From positions 1-64,000 of the forward strand of contig NZ_AZUY01000022.1 of NCBI RefSeq assembly GCF_000513935.1: 64,000 bases of DNA. The letters run 5' to 3'. Source of the DNA: Mesorhizobium sp. WSM3626. GTDB taxonomy: Bacteria > Pseudomonadota > Alphaproteobacteria > Rhizobiales > Rhizobiaceae. Below the pieces are notes generated by a model that saw only the letters and a program-made list of their open reading frames with translations, was not told the origin of the DNA and ran no database searches. The position numbers and the translations under genes were made by a program. Shown one piece after another: positions 38,136-47,031 of the stretch (positions within the stretch are counted from its first letter, which is position 1; the number at the start of each line of letters is the position of its first letter).

Positions 38136-38148
38136 GGTCATATTGACC
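38136..38148. promoter_or_regulatory. GGTCA-TAT-TGACC dyad upstream of the virC1-like gene
   Basis: A perfect 5-bp inverted repeat around TAT, 100 bp from the ATPase start and inside the divergent parA/mobC region. Possible operator. Confidence 0.4.
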
Positions 38149-38200
38149 ATCAAAAAGTGGTAAGATCGCCAAAATCAAGTATTATCGATGTCTTTTTGGT

Positions 38201-38232
38201 TGGCAGGATACGAAAAAATGTGATACATTTTT
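38201..38232 (-). other. Candidate oriT: nic motif plus adjacent inverted repeat
   Basis: The minus strand reads TATCCTGCCA at 38210-38201, matching the IncP/VirD2-type nic consensus YATCCTG^Y and the TGGCAGGATA core of T-DNA borders on the plus strand. Cleavage would fall between 38204 and 38203. Next to it, AAAAATGT, GAT, ACATTTTT (38214-38232) is a perfect inverted repeat as expected for relaxosome binding. The site lies between the VirC1-like gene and mobC/relaxase. Confidence 0.7.
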
Positions 38233-38294
38233 CCTGACGATCGAGGGACGGGCCCTCGATCCGCGGCTTTGGCCGCTAACCAGGTAGAAGGGTG

Positions 38295-38699
38295 ATGGTG
38301 AGAGCCGGCGCAACTGTTGCAAGACGGCCGCCTAGGCGGGACAGAGTCGCGCATATCCGGTTCGCCTGCGACGAGCTTGCCGTTGTGAAATCGGCTGCAA
38401 ATGGCGCCGGCATGTCGGTGTCTGGCTTCATCCGCTCCCTCGCCTGCGAGGGTGCGGGCATCCGCCCTTTTCTCAATGATGCCGATCGCGCGATCCTGCA
38501 ACTCCTCGCGGCGGATTTGCGTGCTGTCGGCAATGGTCTCAACCAGGCCGTGCGCGCGCTCAATACGGGGCGGTTGCGCACGGTTTCGGACATCGCCGCA
38601 TCTGCGGACGATGCCCGCGCCATTTCATTGACCGTCGCCGCCGAGCTGTCCCAGATGACGAAACGCGCCGGCACGGCGCGGCGCTTGGGGGCTCGCTAA
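38295..38699 (+). CDS. MobC-like relaxosome protein
   Basis: 134 residues. MobC-family features: ARRPPRRDRVAHIRFACDEL (RHH-like N-terminus), AGMSVSGFIRSLACEG, then the helix LQLLAADLRAVGNGLNQAVR and ALNTGRLRTVSDI. Such proteins bind oriT and help the relaxase open DNA. GTG codons at 38292 and 38298 are alternative starts. Its TAA overlaps the relaxase ATG (TAATG), confirming one operon. Confidence 0.85.
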   Translation: MVRAGATVARRPPRRDRVAHIRFACDELAVVKSAANGAGMSVSGFIRSLACEGAGIRPFLNDADRAILQLLAADLRAVGNGLNQAVRALNTGRLRTVSDIAASADDARAISLTVAAELSQMTKRAGTARRLGAR

Positions 38700-40837
38700 T
38701 GGAATTTTTCCTTGGGACTTTCGAACGGGAGTGGGAACGACGTCGCGCAGCACTGCTTCATGAAATACAGCGGAGTCGGGACGAGCGCCATGACTGGGAC
38801 TGGCGGCGAAGGGGCGGGGTGGCGTTCGCACCAGACGAAACGACAGGGCGAGGGGACAGGGCGCGCGCCGGCCACAACGCCAGCCCGCGTTCCAATCTCA
38901 CCAGAGCTGTCGCGCCGAACCGATCGATGCGTCAGCGGTTCACGGCCGTAGCGCAAGGGAGCCAGCCTGCGGTGGTCAAGCTCGCGTCCTACGGTCGTGG
39001 AGCGCGCCTGGGTGCTTTGGTGAGCTACGCCTCCCGGAATGGCGAACTGGCCGTCGAAACCGAAAAGGGGGAGCAGATCATCGGCAAGGCGGGCCTGTTC
39101 CAATTGCGCACCGAATGGGAGCATCTTTTCGACAATCGTGCCTCGAGCCGGGACGTTGGTCTGTTCCAGGTGACGGTGAACACGAAGACAAACGATAGCG
39201 ATCGTGACCAAATCCTTCGCCATGTCCTGCGCGCCGCGTTCGGCGAGCGCCGCTTTGTTTATGCAATCGAGGGCGTACACGGCAGGCATTTGCGAGTGCG
39301 CGGGGTCCTGCTCCTGCGCGGGCCGGCTGGCGAGCGCCTGACCGGCGACGCGAAGGCCGCGGCAATCGCCCAAGATCGGTTGAACAGGAGCAGGATCGGC
39401 TGCGATGTCCAGGCACGGGTTCTGTTCCACGGTCACGGCAATGGCGTCGCGTTCGCAACGAGCCGGATTCGCCAAATGGTCGAGCGCTTCGAAGGGCGGG
39501 TCCGCGATGATAGGGAAAGCCATATCGAGACTGTCAAACAAGCTGGCGATCTCGTCCAGAAGGACTGGCGCAAGCAGATGCAAAGCCGCACAGGACGCGA
39601 CGTCATGCATCTGGTCGTCTCGGCGCGCGCGGGCACTGATCAAGCTGCTTTTCGAGACGCGGTGCGGGAATTCCTTGGCGATCAATTCACCGGGCATCGG
39701 TATGTTTATACCATGCACGATCCGTCTGACGATCCAAAAGTGGCAGGGCATGGCGGCAAGCGGCCCCATGTCCACGCCCACGCGATCGTTACCATGCGTG
39801 GGGAGACAGGAGAACGCATCGAGACGAGCCCCCAGGTGTTCCGGGAATGGCGCTCACTGATGGCTGAGAAGGCCCGGGCGCACGGAATCCGCATGGAGCT
39901 GACCGATCGTCGCGAGTTTGCAAGTGCGCCTGCCTATGCTCGTAATCAGGTGCGGCCTGTCGGCTATGTGGGCAGAAGCGAGCATGGGGGCACAAGCGCG
40001 TCGGCACATGCACGTTATCTGGCCAAGCGTTCCAATCTCCCCCACGCAGCAAAGTCCGTCCGCAGTGCCCGATATTTGAGAGAGGTTGCCCAGGCATGGA
40101 ACGCAATTGCGCGGGGCAGCACAGAAAAGAAGATCGCCAACTTCGCTGGAGACCAGCTCGAACGAATCCGGGCTGCTGCACGCTACACCGAGATCGTGAC
40201 GCAGAGACAATCCTCTGGGCAAGCAGCGGACAGGGATGACCCCACAGTGCTTTTGGCCCGGGAACTTTTTGGAGGCGAGGAGGCTGCCATGCTTGCGATG
40301 ACACGTCCCGAGTTTGAGGCATACGAGAAACGGATAGAGGCTATTCTGGCGGATGTCGGGCGCTCGATCGAGCCATGGGAGCGCAAACAATTCACCGAAG
40401 TCGTTGAAGCCGCGCGGGAAGTGATGAGCATCCGCCGGGAAAACCTCCGCATTTCCGAACAACAGCTTGCCGCGAGCGAATCTGATCGGAACGCCCAAGT
40501 TCGCACTGGCGAGCCTTCGCAGCTGTTGGAGAGCGGATCTCAAACCCCACAAACCACATCGAACTCAAAGCACGAGCCGAGTTCAGGGAATGCGGCAGTG
40601 GTCCGAAGCCGGGAGCTTGAACACGATGATCGGCTGCGCAGCGCCCATGAACCTCTTGATCCCCGCGAACTACGTCCCGGTGAAAGGATAGGATTGACCA
40701 GGAAAATAGCGGGTCAACCAAGAGGGGTGCCGGAGCCGAGTTCGCCACGACAGGATCAATCGGCGCAGCGGCTGCGGGGATCGGAGCAGGAAGTCGAAGA
40801 GCGGCAGCCGCGTGATCGCAACGAGCGCGAGCGCTAG
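38699..40837 (+). CDS. VirD2/MobA-type relaxase with internal domain repeat
   Basis: 712 residues. The catalytic histidine triad is in RPHVHAHAIVTMRG (near 357), with upstream HRYVYTMHDP and downstream NQVRPVGYVGRS. About 150 residues earlier a similar block occurs (FQVTVNTKTN, RRFVYAIEGVHGRHLRVRGV) whose histidines are largely lost, so the N-terminal domain seems duplicated. The C-terminal 200 residues are hydrophilic and arginine-rich, as in secretion-signal tails of VirD2. It should nick oriT and pilot the strand into the VirB/D4 channel. Confidence 0.85.
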   Translation: MEFFLGTFEREWERRRAALLHEIQRSRDERHDWDWRRRGGVAFAPDETTGRGDRARAGHNASPRSNLTRAVAPNRSMRQRFTAVAQGSQPAVVKLASYGRGARLGALVSYASRNGELAVETEKGEQIIGKAGLFQLRTEWEHLFDNRASSRDVGLFQVTVNTKTNDSDRDQILRHVLRAAFGERRFVYAIEGVHGRHLRVRGVLLLRGPAGERLTGDAKAAAIAQDRLNRSRIGCDVQARVLFHGHGNGVAFATSRIRQMVERFEGRVRDDRESHIETVKQAGDLVQKDWRKQMQSRTGRDVMHLVVSARAGTDQAAFRDAVREFLGDQFTGHRYVYTMHDPSDDPKVAGHGGKRPHVHAHAIVTMRGETGERIETSPQVFREWRSLMAEKARAHGIRMELTDRREFASAPAYARNQVRPVGYVGRSEHGGTSASAHARYLAKRSNLPHAAKSVRSARYLREVAQAWNAIARGSTEKKIANFAGDQLERIRAAARYTEIVTQRQSSGQAADRDDPTVLLARELFGGEEAAMLAMTRPEFEAYEKRIEAILADVGRSIEPWERKQFTEVVEAAREVMSIRRENLRISEQQLAASESDRNAQVRTGEPSQLLESGSQTPQTTSNSKHEPSSGNAAVVRSRELEHDDRLRSAHEPLDPRELRPGERIGLTRKIAGQPRGVPEPSSPRQDQSAQRLRGSEQEVEERQPRDRNERER

Positions 40838-40873
40838 GCTGGTGACACCATCGCGCCTTCCTAAGCCGAGACG

Positions 40874-43270
40874 TTAGCCGGCTGCTCGCAAATGTCGGAT
40901 TGGCTTTCCGGGTGAAAGCGACTGCGCGGCTCGCGCGATGCCTTGCGCGTCAATTCCATGGTGCCGATAGAGGTCCGCGATGGTGCCCGACTGGCCGAAA
41001 TGCTCCACGCCCAGCGACCGGGTCTTGTGACCCTCAACGGATCCGAGCCAAGCAAGCGTGGCAGGATGGCCGTCAAGCACCGTGACGAGCCCACAATGTG
41101 AGGGAACGCTGGCTAGCAATCGTTCGACAGGGCTTTGTGCATGGACGACGCCGTGCTCCCTGGCGCGCTGTGCGGCGGTCCATCCCGCATTCAGGCGATC
41201 TGCAGACGTTACCGCCAAAAGGCCCACGTCGCGGCGATCCTCTGCGATCAAGCCGATCGCATCTATCGCTTCGGGTGCAATCGCTCCCGTGTAGGCGATC
41301 ACGATCTGCGCATTTGGCCCTGGCTTTCGCATCCAATAGCCTCCACTGAGAATGGCTTCAGCCAGTGTCTGATCAATAGCGCGTTTGGGTTGTTCTATCG
41401 GCCGCGTCGACAGTCTGAGATACACCGAGCCTCCAGTGGCATCCCTGAGCCAGGTCACGGGATCGGGCTGGATATCTCCATCGCGTTGCATGTAGTCGAA
41501 TGAAAATCGCAGAATGGTTGCGAGCTCGTCGACAAAGGCTGGCTCAAAGCTGGCGAGCCCATCCTGAGCCATACCGATGAGGGGAGTTGCTATCGATTGA
41601 TGGGCGCCGCCTTCAGGCGCCAGACTGATACCGGAAGGGGTGGCGACGACAATGAAGCGTGCATCCTGGTAACAGGCGTAGTTCAGCGCATCGAGCCCAC
41701 GTTCGATGAACGGGTCATAAAGGGTCCCTATCGGCAAAAGCCGCTCGCCAAATATCGAATGAGAAAGCCCCAGAGCCGAGAGGTTGATAAACAGGTTCAT
41801 CTCGGCAATGCCCAGTTCGATATGTTGGCCTTTCGGTGAGAATTGCCAGTTGAAGGTCGACGGGATGCGCTCCTTCTTGAACAGATCCGCCTTCTCTTCC
41901 CGGGCAAAGAGTCCCCGACGATTGACCCAAGCGCCGAGATTGGTCGAGACGGTGACGTCCGGCGATGTTGTGACGATCCGCCTTGATAGCTCGGTCTCCG
42001 ACTTGGCGATCTCATGCATGAGAATTCCGAAGCCATGCTGTGTAGAGACAGGCGATTGCACCTCGATGGCAAATGCCTCGGGGACAGCAATTTTCGGGGG
42101 CGCGTGGCGGCCACGGCGCCCGGCATTGAATGGTGCTTCCTTAAGAAAGGCAGACAACTCGGCGGCGGGGAGTTGAAGACCTTCAAAGGGTTCCCATTCG
42201 AACCCCGGCCGTACCCGAAGGCGGGCGCGCAGGTCTTCGGTCTGTGCCGTGGTCATCAAGCCTGCATGATTGTCCTTGTGGCCAGCCAGCGGCAGGCCGA
42301 ACCCCTTGATCGTATAGGCGAGAAAGCAGACCGGCCGATCATGCTTGCGTGCCTCCTCGAAGGTCTTCAACAACAAGGGCAGATCGTGACCGCCAAGGTT
42401 TGTCATCAAGCGCGCAAGGTCGTGGTCGGAGCGGTTTTCAATCAGCCTGGAGACTTGACCTTGATCACCGATCTCATCGAGCAGGCGTCTGCGCCACGCT
42501 GCCCCACCTTGATAAGCCAGAGCCGAGTAGAGCTGGTTGGGGCACTTGTCGATCCAGCCGCGTAAAGCCGCACCCCCAGGCTCCTCGAAAGCTTGTTCCA
42601 GCAGGGAGCCGTATTTGAGGATCACCACCTCCCAACCGAAATCGCGAAACAGGGAGACGAAGCGCTCCCACAAGCCTTCCCTTACGACCGCGTCCAAGCT
42701 TTGGCGATTGTAGTCAACGATCCACCACGTGTTGCGCAGACCGTGCTTCCAACCCTCGAGAAGAGCCTCAAAGATGTTACCCTCATCCATCTCGGCGTCC
42801 CCAATAAGCGCGACCATGCGCCCTTCGGGACGGTCATTGGCCATGCCTTTTGCTCGAAGGTAATCCTGCGCCAACGAGGAAAACAGGGTTTGCGCGACTC
42901 CCAGTCCGACAGATCCGGTCGAGAAGTCGACATCGTCCGTATCCTTCGTCCGTGATGGATAGGACTGCGCCCCTCCATAGGCGCGGAAGGATTCCAGTTT
43001 CGACCGTGTCTGGTTGCCGAAGAGATATTGGATAGCATGAAAAACCGGACTTGCATGCGGCTTCACTGCGACCCTGTCTTCAGGATGCAAGACCGCGAAG
43101 TAGAGTGCAGTCATGAGCGTGGCGAGCGATGCTGACGATGCCTGATGCCCTCCAACCTTTAGCCCGTCGTCATTTGGCCGAAGGTTGTTGGCGTTGTGGA
43201 TCATCCATGTGGACAGCCACAGCACCTTGCTTTCGAGTTCGTTGAGGCACGCGAGTTTCGGATCGTTCAT
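40874..43270 (-). CDS. MdeB-like 2-oxoacid dehydrogenase E1 / transketolase-type enzyme
   Basis: 798 residues, homodimeric-E1 size. Thiamine diphosphate site: GDAEMDEGNIFEALLEGW (near 155) with the partner VDYNRQSLD. Other motifs: NLRPNDDGLKVGGHQASSAS, STFNWQFSPKGQHIELGIAE (conserved Glu) and QDGLASFEPAFVDEL. The closest described relative I recall is Pseudomonas MdeB, an alpha-keto acid dehydrogenase homologue encoded with methionine gamma-lyase and an Lrp-type activator. Here an Lrp gene is divergent but no lyase gene is present. Substrate may be 2-oxobutyrate or another 2-oxoacid; not proven. Confidence 0.8.
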   Translation of the reverse strand: MNDPKLACLNELESKVLWLSTWMIHNANNLRPNDDGLKVGGHQASSASLATLMTALYFAVLHPEDRVAVKPHASPVFHAIQYLFGNQTRSKLESFRAYGGAQSYPSRTKDTDDVDFSTGSVGLGVAQTLFSSLAQDYLRAKGMANDRPEGRMVALIGDAEMDEGNIFEALLEGWKHGLRNTWWIVDYNRQSLDAVVREGLWERFVSLFRDFGWEVVILKYGSLLEQAFEEPGGAALRGWIDKCPNQLYSALAYQGGAAWRRRLLDEIGDQGQVSRLIENRSDHDLARLMTNLGGHDLPLLLKTFEEARKHDRPVCFLAYTIKGFGLPLAGHKDNHAGLMTTAQTEDLRARLRVRPGFEWEPFEGLQLPAAELSAFLKEAPFNAGRRGRHAPPKIAVPEAFAIEVQSPVSTQHGFGILMHEIAKSETELSRRIVTTSPDVTVSTNLGAWVNRRGLFAREEKADLFKKERIPSTFNWQFSPKGQHIELGIAEMNLFINLSALGLSHSIFGERLLPIGTLYDPFIERGLDALNYACYQDARFIVVATPSGISLAPEGGAHQSIATPLIGMAQDGLASFEPAFVDELATILRFSFDYMQRDGDIQPDPVTWLRDATGGSVYLRLSTRPIEQPKRAIDQTLAEAILSGGYWMRKPGPNAQIVIAYTGAIAPEAIDAIGLIAEDRRDVGLLAVTSADRLNAGWTAAQRAREHGVVHAQSPVERLLASVPSHCGLVTVLDGHPATLAWLGSVEGHKTRSLGVEHFGQSGTIADLYRHHGIDAQGIARAAQSLSPGKPIRHLRAAG

Positions 43271-43394
43271 TTTCGAGCTCCACCGAGAGGAGGCGAGGAT
43301 AGGACAATCCAGCGGGCGATTGCGGCTAAAAACGCGATAAGATAGAGCAGTTTCAGCCGAACCCAGCTAATTGTCATGTGGGAAACCAAAACTC

Positions 43395-43868
43395 ATGCCA
43401 AACCGTGTCATTGACGATATCGATCGCAAGTTATTGTCTGCACTTCAATCCGATGCTCACGCGACGACGGAAAAACTCAGCGAAATGGCCGGACTCTCTC
43501 CGTCACCTTGCGCCCGTCGAGTGCGGATGCTCGAAAAATCAGGCGTGATCAGAGCCTACGTGGCAATCGTTGATCAGGTGAAGGTAGGATTGCCCGTTAG
43601 CGCATTTGCGTCGGTCAAGCTCGAGCGACAGCGGGAAGAAGAGCTCGATGGGTTTTCGAGTGCCGTCCTTCGTTGGCCTGAAGTGGTCGAATGCTATTTG
43701 ATGACCGGGAAAATGGACTTCTTGCTGCGTGTCGTCGTGAAGGATTTAGAGGCGTATGAAACTTTCCTGAAACAGAAACTCACGAGACTGGATGGCGTGG
43801 CATCGATCGAATCCAGCTTCGCCTTGGGCCAGGTGAAGCATGCATATGGGCTTCCGATCGGCGCCTGA
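43395..43868 (+). CDS. Lrp/AsnC-family regulator
   Basis: 157 residues from the ATG at 43395 (a TTG at 43371 would add eight). HTH: DDIDRKLLSALQSDAHATTE, SEMAGLSPSPCARRVRML. RAM domain: PVSAFASVKLERQREEELDG, VECYLMTGKMDFLLRVVVKD, LGQVKHAYGLPIGA. Divergent from the MdeB-like gene with a 124-bp shared control region, so it very likely regulates it in response to an amino acid, as MdeR does for mdeAB. Confidence 0.92.
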   Translation: MPNRVIDDIDRKLLSALQSDAHATTEKLSEMAGLSPSPCARRVRMLEKSGVIRAYVAIVDQVKVGLPVSAFASVKLERQREEELDGFSSAVLRWPEVVECYLMTGKMDFLLRVVVKDLEAYETFLKQKLTRLDGVASIESSFALGQVKHAYGLPIGA

Positions 43869-44070
43869 AGCTCTACCCTGAGAAATTAGCCGGCGCCAAA
43901 TCCGGGAGGGTACATAGGTAGGCACCGGCCGTGCGGGAAATCGGGCCCGGCGCATCGACGTCCGCTGGACGCTTCGCAACCTGGGGCAAATGTCAGCGAG
44001 CGTCAACATACTGTTTCTACGAAGTATTCTGCGGTTCCATAATGTATGTTATGCATTTTTTACTCTATTG

Positions 44071-45455
44071 CCGCAAAATAGAAATGTCTTGATTCCGCAA
44101 AGTTGGAATGTCGCCCTGCTCGTCGATGAGCGAGGGAGACGGTGGGTTGGGACTGATTTTGATGAGCGAGCGCGAGCTGCAACGCATCGAGGTGCTGTCG
44201 AAGGTTTTGGAGCGGCGCATGACGGTTGTCTCTGCCGCGCATGTCCTGGATATGACGACACGCCAGGTCCAGCGTCTGCTGAAGGCGTTGCGGGCTGAAG
44301 GCCGCCGCAGCACTTCGGCACAAGGCTCGAGGACGACCGTCGAACCATCGATATGTCGCCGGCGTCGGCGAACTGGCGGTTCAATTTGTTCGCGAACATT
44401 ATCTCGACTTCGGGCCAACCTTGGCGGCCGAGAAGTTGGCGGCGAACCACGGCCTGGTCGTGTCGCGAGAGACGTTGCGCAAATGGATGGGGGAAGCTGG
44501 AATCTGGTTGTCCCGAAAGCAGCGCAGGACGTTCCATCAGCCCAGATTACGTCGGGAGTCATACGGCGAGCTAGTACAGATCGACGGCAGTGATCATCGT
44601 TGGTTCGAGGAGCGGGGCGATCCATGCACCCTGCTCGTCTTCATCGACGACGCAACCAGCGCGCTTCAACAGCTTCGCTTTGTGAAGTCGGAGAGTACGT
44701 TCAGCTACTTCGAAGCGCTGGAGCTTTATCTGAAGACCGAGAGGTTCGCCAAGGTCCCTGCCCGACCGGACAATCTGCATCGCGCATTGAATGTTGCGCC
44801 GGATCGGCTGCGTGACGTGCTGTGCAAGCGGGAGCAGCGTTATGTCGGCCAGCAATTGTCGTTCTCCTACGAACGCAGGCAGATCATGCTTGAGAAGAAC
44901 GAACTTTCGTGCGGGCTGGTCGGCAAATATGTCGATATCCACGAGTTCGCCGACGGTCGGCTGGATGTTCGATGGAGAGCGTGTTCCTTGCCCTACACCG
45001 TCTTCGACAAGGAGCAGCGCGTCACGCACACGGCGGTCACCGAGAACAAGCGGCTCGGCGAAGTGCTGACTTGGATCAAGGCTCAGCAGGATGAGGCGAG
45101 GCCTCCGCCGAAGATCAAGACCAACAGCGAGCAGAGCGCCTACAAGAAGCGCGGAACCAAGCCGGGCCGCAGGACGGACTTCATGAACGATCCTGCAGTC
45201 ATCGCGCGGCGAGAACAGGCACTGGCAAGCTTGACCGCTGTCGAGTGAGGCGGCTCTCAAAGCTAAAGCCAGAGAGCCAAGCTGGATCGCCCCCGATCGG
45301 GCTGCGCAACCCCGGCCAGCTGACGCCCGATCGGGCGCTCACGTCGGTGCCAAGAAGCGCCTCACTGTCGCATTTCTAACTTGCTGCACCCTGCCCTTTG
45401 GAAAGGGCCATGCGACATTTCTACTTTGCAGAGCCGGCGACATTTCTACATCGCC
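44071..45455 (+). mobile_element. ISNCY-type insertion sequence with deleted transposase core
   Basis: The transposase starts MSERELQRIEVLSKVLERRM and its HTH, shifts frame near 44300 and 44420, then runs LAANHGLVVSRETLRKWMGE, QIDGSDHRWFEERGDPCTLL (first DDE Asp) and FIDDATSALQQLRFV. The middle carrying the remaining catalytic residues is gone: YFEALELYL jumps directly to ERFAKVPARPDNLHRAL. The C-terminus DLPYT-type and ENKRLGEVLTWI is intact to a TGA at 45248. Ends carry repeated GCAAAGTAGAAATGTCGC-like motifs: two at the left (44071, 44095), three inverted at the right (45367, 45412, 45437). It cannot transpose itself. Confidence 0.8.
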
Positions 45456-45610
45456 GCCACATTACTCACACAGCCATTTAGTAATGCGACAGTTGCCCCA
45501 GTCGGAGAAGCGACACTCCCCGCTTCCGAGGCTGGTCAACATGAAGCTGGAAAGGAAGGCTGGCGACTTCACAGCGCCTGGCCCGAGACCGGGCCCATTG
45601 CGGAGCCGTC

Positions 45611-45946
45611 ATGCCTTTGGTCACCTTGTCGCAAAAAGAGCTGCATCGTCTCGAAGCCATCCAGAAGATCCACGACCGACGACTGAGCGTCGTCCAGGCA
45701 GCGGAACTCCTTCACCTCAGCCGCAGTCAGTTCACCGGCTGTTGCAGGCCTATGACCAGGACGACGCCGGCGGCCTGGCCTCGAAGAGGCGCAGCCGCCG
45801 AGCAATCGCCGCCATGATGAGGACTTCCGCAACGCCGCATTGGATCTGGTGCGCGATCGCTACCGGGACTTCGGCCCGACGCTAGCCCGCGAGAAGCTGC
45901 TTGAGCGGCACCAGCTTTGGTTCGAACGCCGGCCGGGCGCCTTGTG
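45611..45946 (+). pseudogene. Second ISNCY transposase fragment
   Basis: Starts MPLVTLSQKELHRLEAIQKI, then HDRRLSVVQAAELLHLSRSQ. After frameshifts near 45735 and 45800 it reads HRLLQAYDQDDAGGLASKRR and FRNAALDLVRDRYRDFGPTL, AREKLLERHQL, then ends near 45946. Only the N-terminal HTH region remains. Related to but distinct from the copy at 44071. Confidence 0.8.
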
Positions 45947-46042
45947 ACGCAGTGCGCCAGCGCTGCCCCGGGAGTTGGCCGAGGACCATGGGTGTACGCG
46001 AGACGCTGCGCAAATTGTGACCGATCGCGAACAGCGAACTGC

Positions 46043-46540
46043 TCATGGCGAAAGCCGGTTTTCGTCGTCGATGAGTGTCAGCTGAGACGGTGCCGTGTCG
46101 CTCCATTGCCAGAGCACGAGGTTGAGATCATTCCTTGTCGCACCAGGCGCGAAGCTCCTGACCAGCAGAGCGCGATAGCCCTTGCCGATCAGATGCCGGG
46201 CGAAGGCCTGTGTTTTCGCCTCACCGGCTATTCTCATTTGATCGCGCCAGGTGGGATCGGCCAGCGCGCTGCTGTCCAACTTTTCGGCATTCAGGGCCAT
46301 CTCGTCACGGCTATCGAAGATGTTACCGATGTCGGCATCGTAGGAGACAAGTGTCGTCGGTTGAAAGCTGCCCGCCTGATTGGCTTCGCGCAGTGCGGTG
46401 AGCACCGTCAGTGACGAATATAAGGCTGGAACGCCCCTGGCATTGAAGCGACCGCCGTAGAGCTCCGCTCCTCGGCCTGACAGGGGCTCGGCTGCATAGA
46501 TAGGATTGAGAGCGCGATAGAGCGGGCCACGATAGCGCAT
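46043..46540 (-). CDS. RES-domain toxin
   Basis: 165 residues. RES motifs: the N-terminal Arg in YRALNPIYA, then LSGRGAELYGGRFNARGVPA with LYSSLTVLTALREAN (Arg, Gly-Gly-Arg-Phe, Tyr, Ser, Glu), and the end LVLWQWSD. RES toxins (ParT/Res) deplete or transfer ADP-ribose from NAD and arrest growth. The Xre/MbcA-type antitoxin lies directly upstream (stop at 46549), giving a complete type II pair. Confidence 0.93.
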   Translation of the reverse strand: MRYRGPLYRALNPIYAAEPLSGRGAELYGGRFNARGVPALYSSLTVLTALREANQAGSFQPTTLVSYDADIGNIFDSRDEMALNAEKLDSSALADPTWRDQMRIAGEAKTQAFARHLIGKGYRALLVRSFAPGATRNDLNLVLWQWSDTAPSQLTLIDDENRLSP

Positions 46541-46548
46541 GCGGATGA

Positions 46549-46980
46549 TCAGGCGTGGACGCCGGCATCAACCGCATCGATATATTCGAGCACCTCGTCT
46601 GCGCGACCGCTGCGAACGAGTTGCATTGCCGTCATCCCTGAAAAACCAGGAAGAGGTTCTGAGCGGTACCAGGCATAAGCCATCAGGGCCGAGCCAAAAC
46701 GAGCTTCGACCTTGTTAATGATTTCCACCAACTCGCGCAGCCGGCGTTGCGTCCGATCCGACCGGACCCGATCTTTGCGTTGAATGGCGTCCTTTCCCAA
46801 TCCTGCTGTACGAGCCACTTCCTCGCTGGTCGTTTGGAAAGTGGCCGCTATCTTGCGAGGGGCGAAAAGTCCATTATCGAAATATTGCGTTAGGCCCACT
46901 GCGATCTCCTGCGGCAGGTTTTTTGCCCCGTCCACTGACGCTATATAGCGTCGATAAGTGCGGCATTCAAGGTTAGCCAA
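46549..46980 (-). CDS. Xre/MbcA/ParS-type antitoxin of the RES toxin
   Basis: 143 residues. N-terminal HTH-like region with QYFDNGLFAPRKIAATFQTT and SEEVARTAGLGKDAIQRKDR, then the C-terminal toxin-binding domain: EIINKVEARFGSALMAYAWY, RSEPLPGFSGMTAMQLVRSG, RADEVLEYIDAVDAGVHA. The P-x-x-G-x-(T/S)-A-x-x-L motif and the C-terminal tail are typical. It is first in the operon, eight bases before the toxin, and should autoregulate. Confidence 0.93.
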   Translation of the reverse strand: MANLECRTYRRYIASVDGAKNLPQEIAVGLTQYFDNGLFAPRKIAATFQTTSEEVARTAGLGKDAIQRKDRVRSDRTQRRLRELVEIINKVEARFGSALMAYAWYRSEPLPGFSGMTAMQLVRSGRADEVLEYIDAVDAGVHA

Positions 46981-47031
46981 ATTCCCGGAATCGGACAGTC
47001 TGGCGACGTGACCCGAAGGGACTTGGCATAA

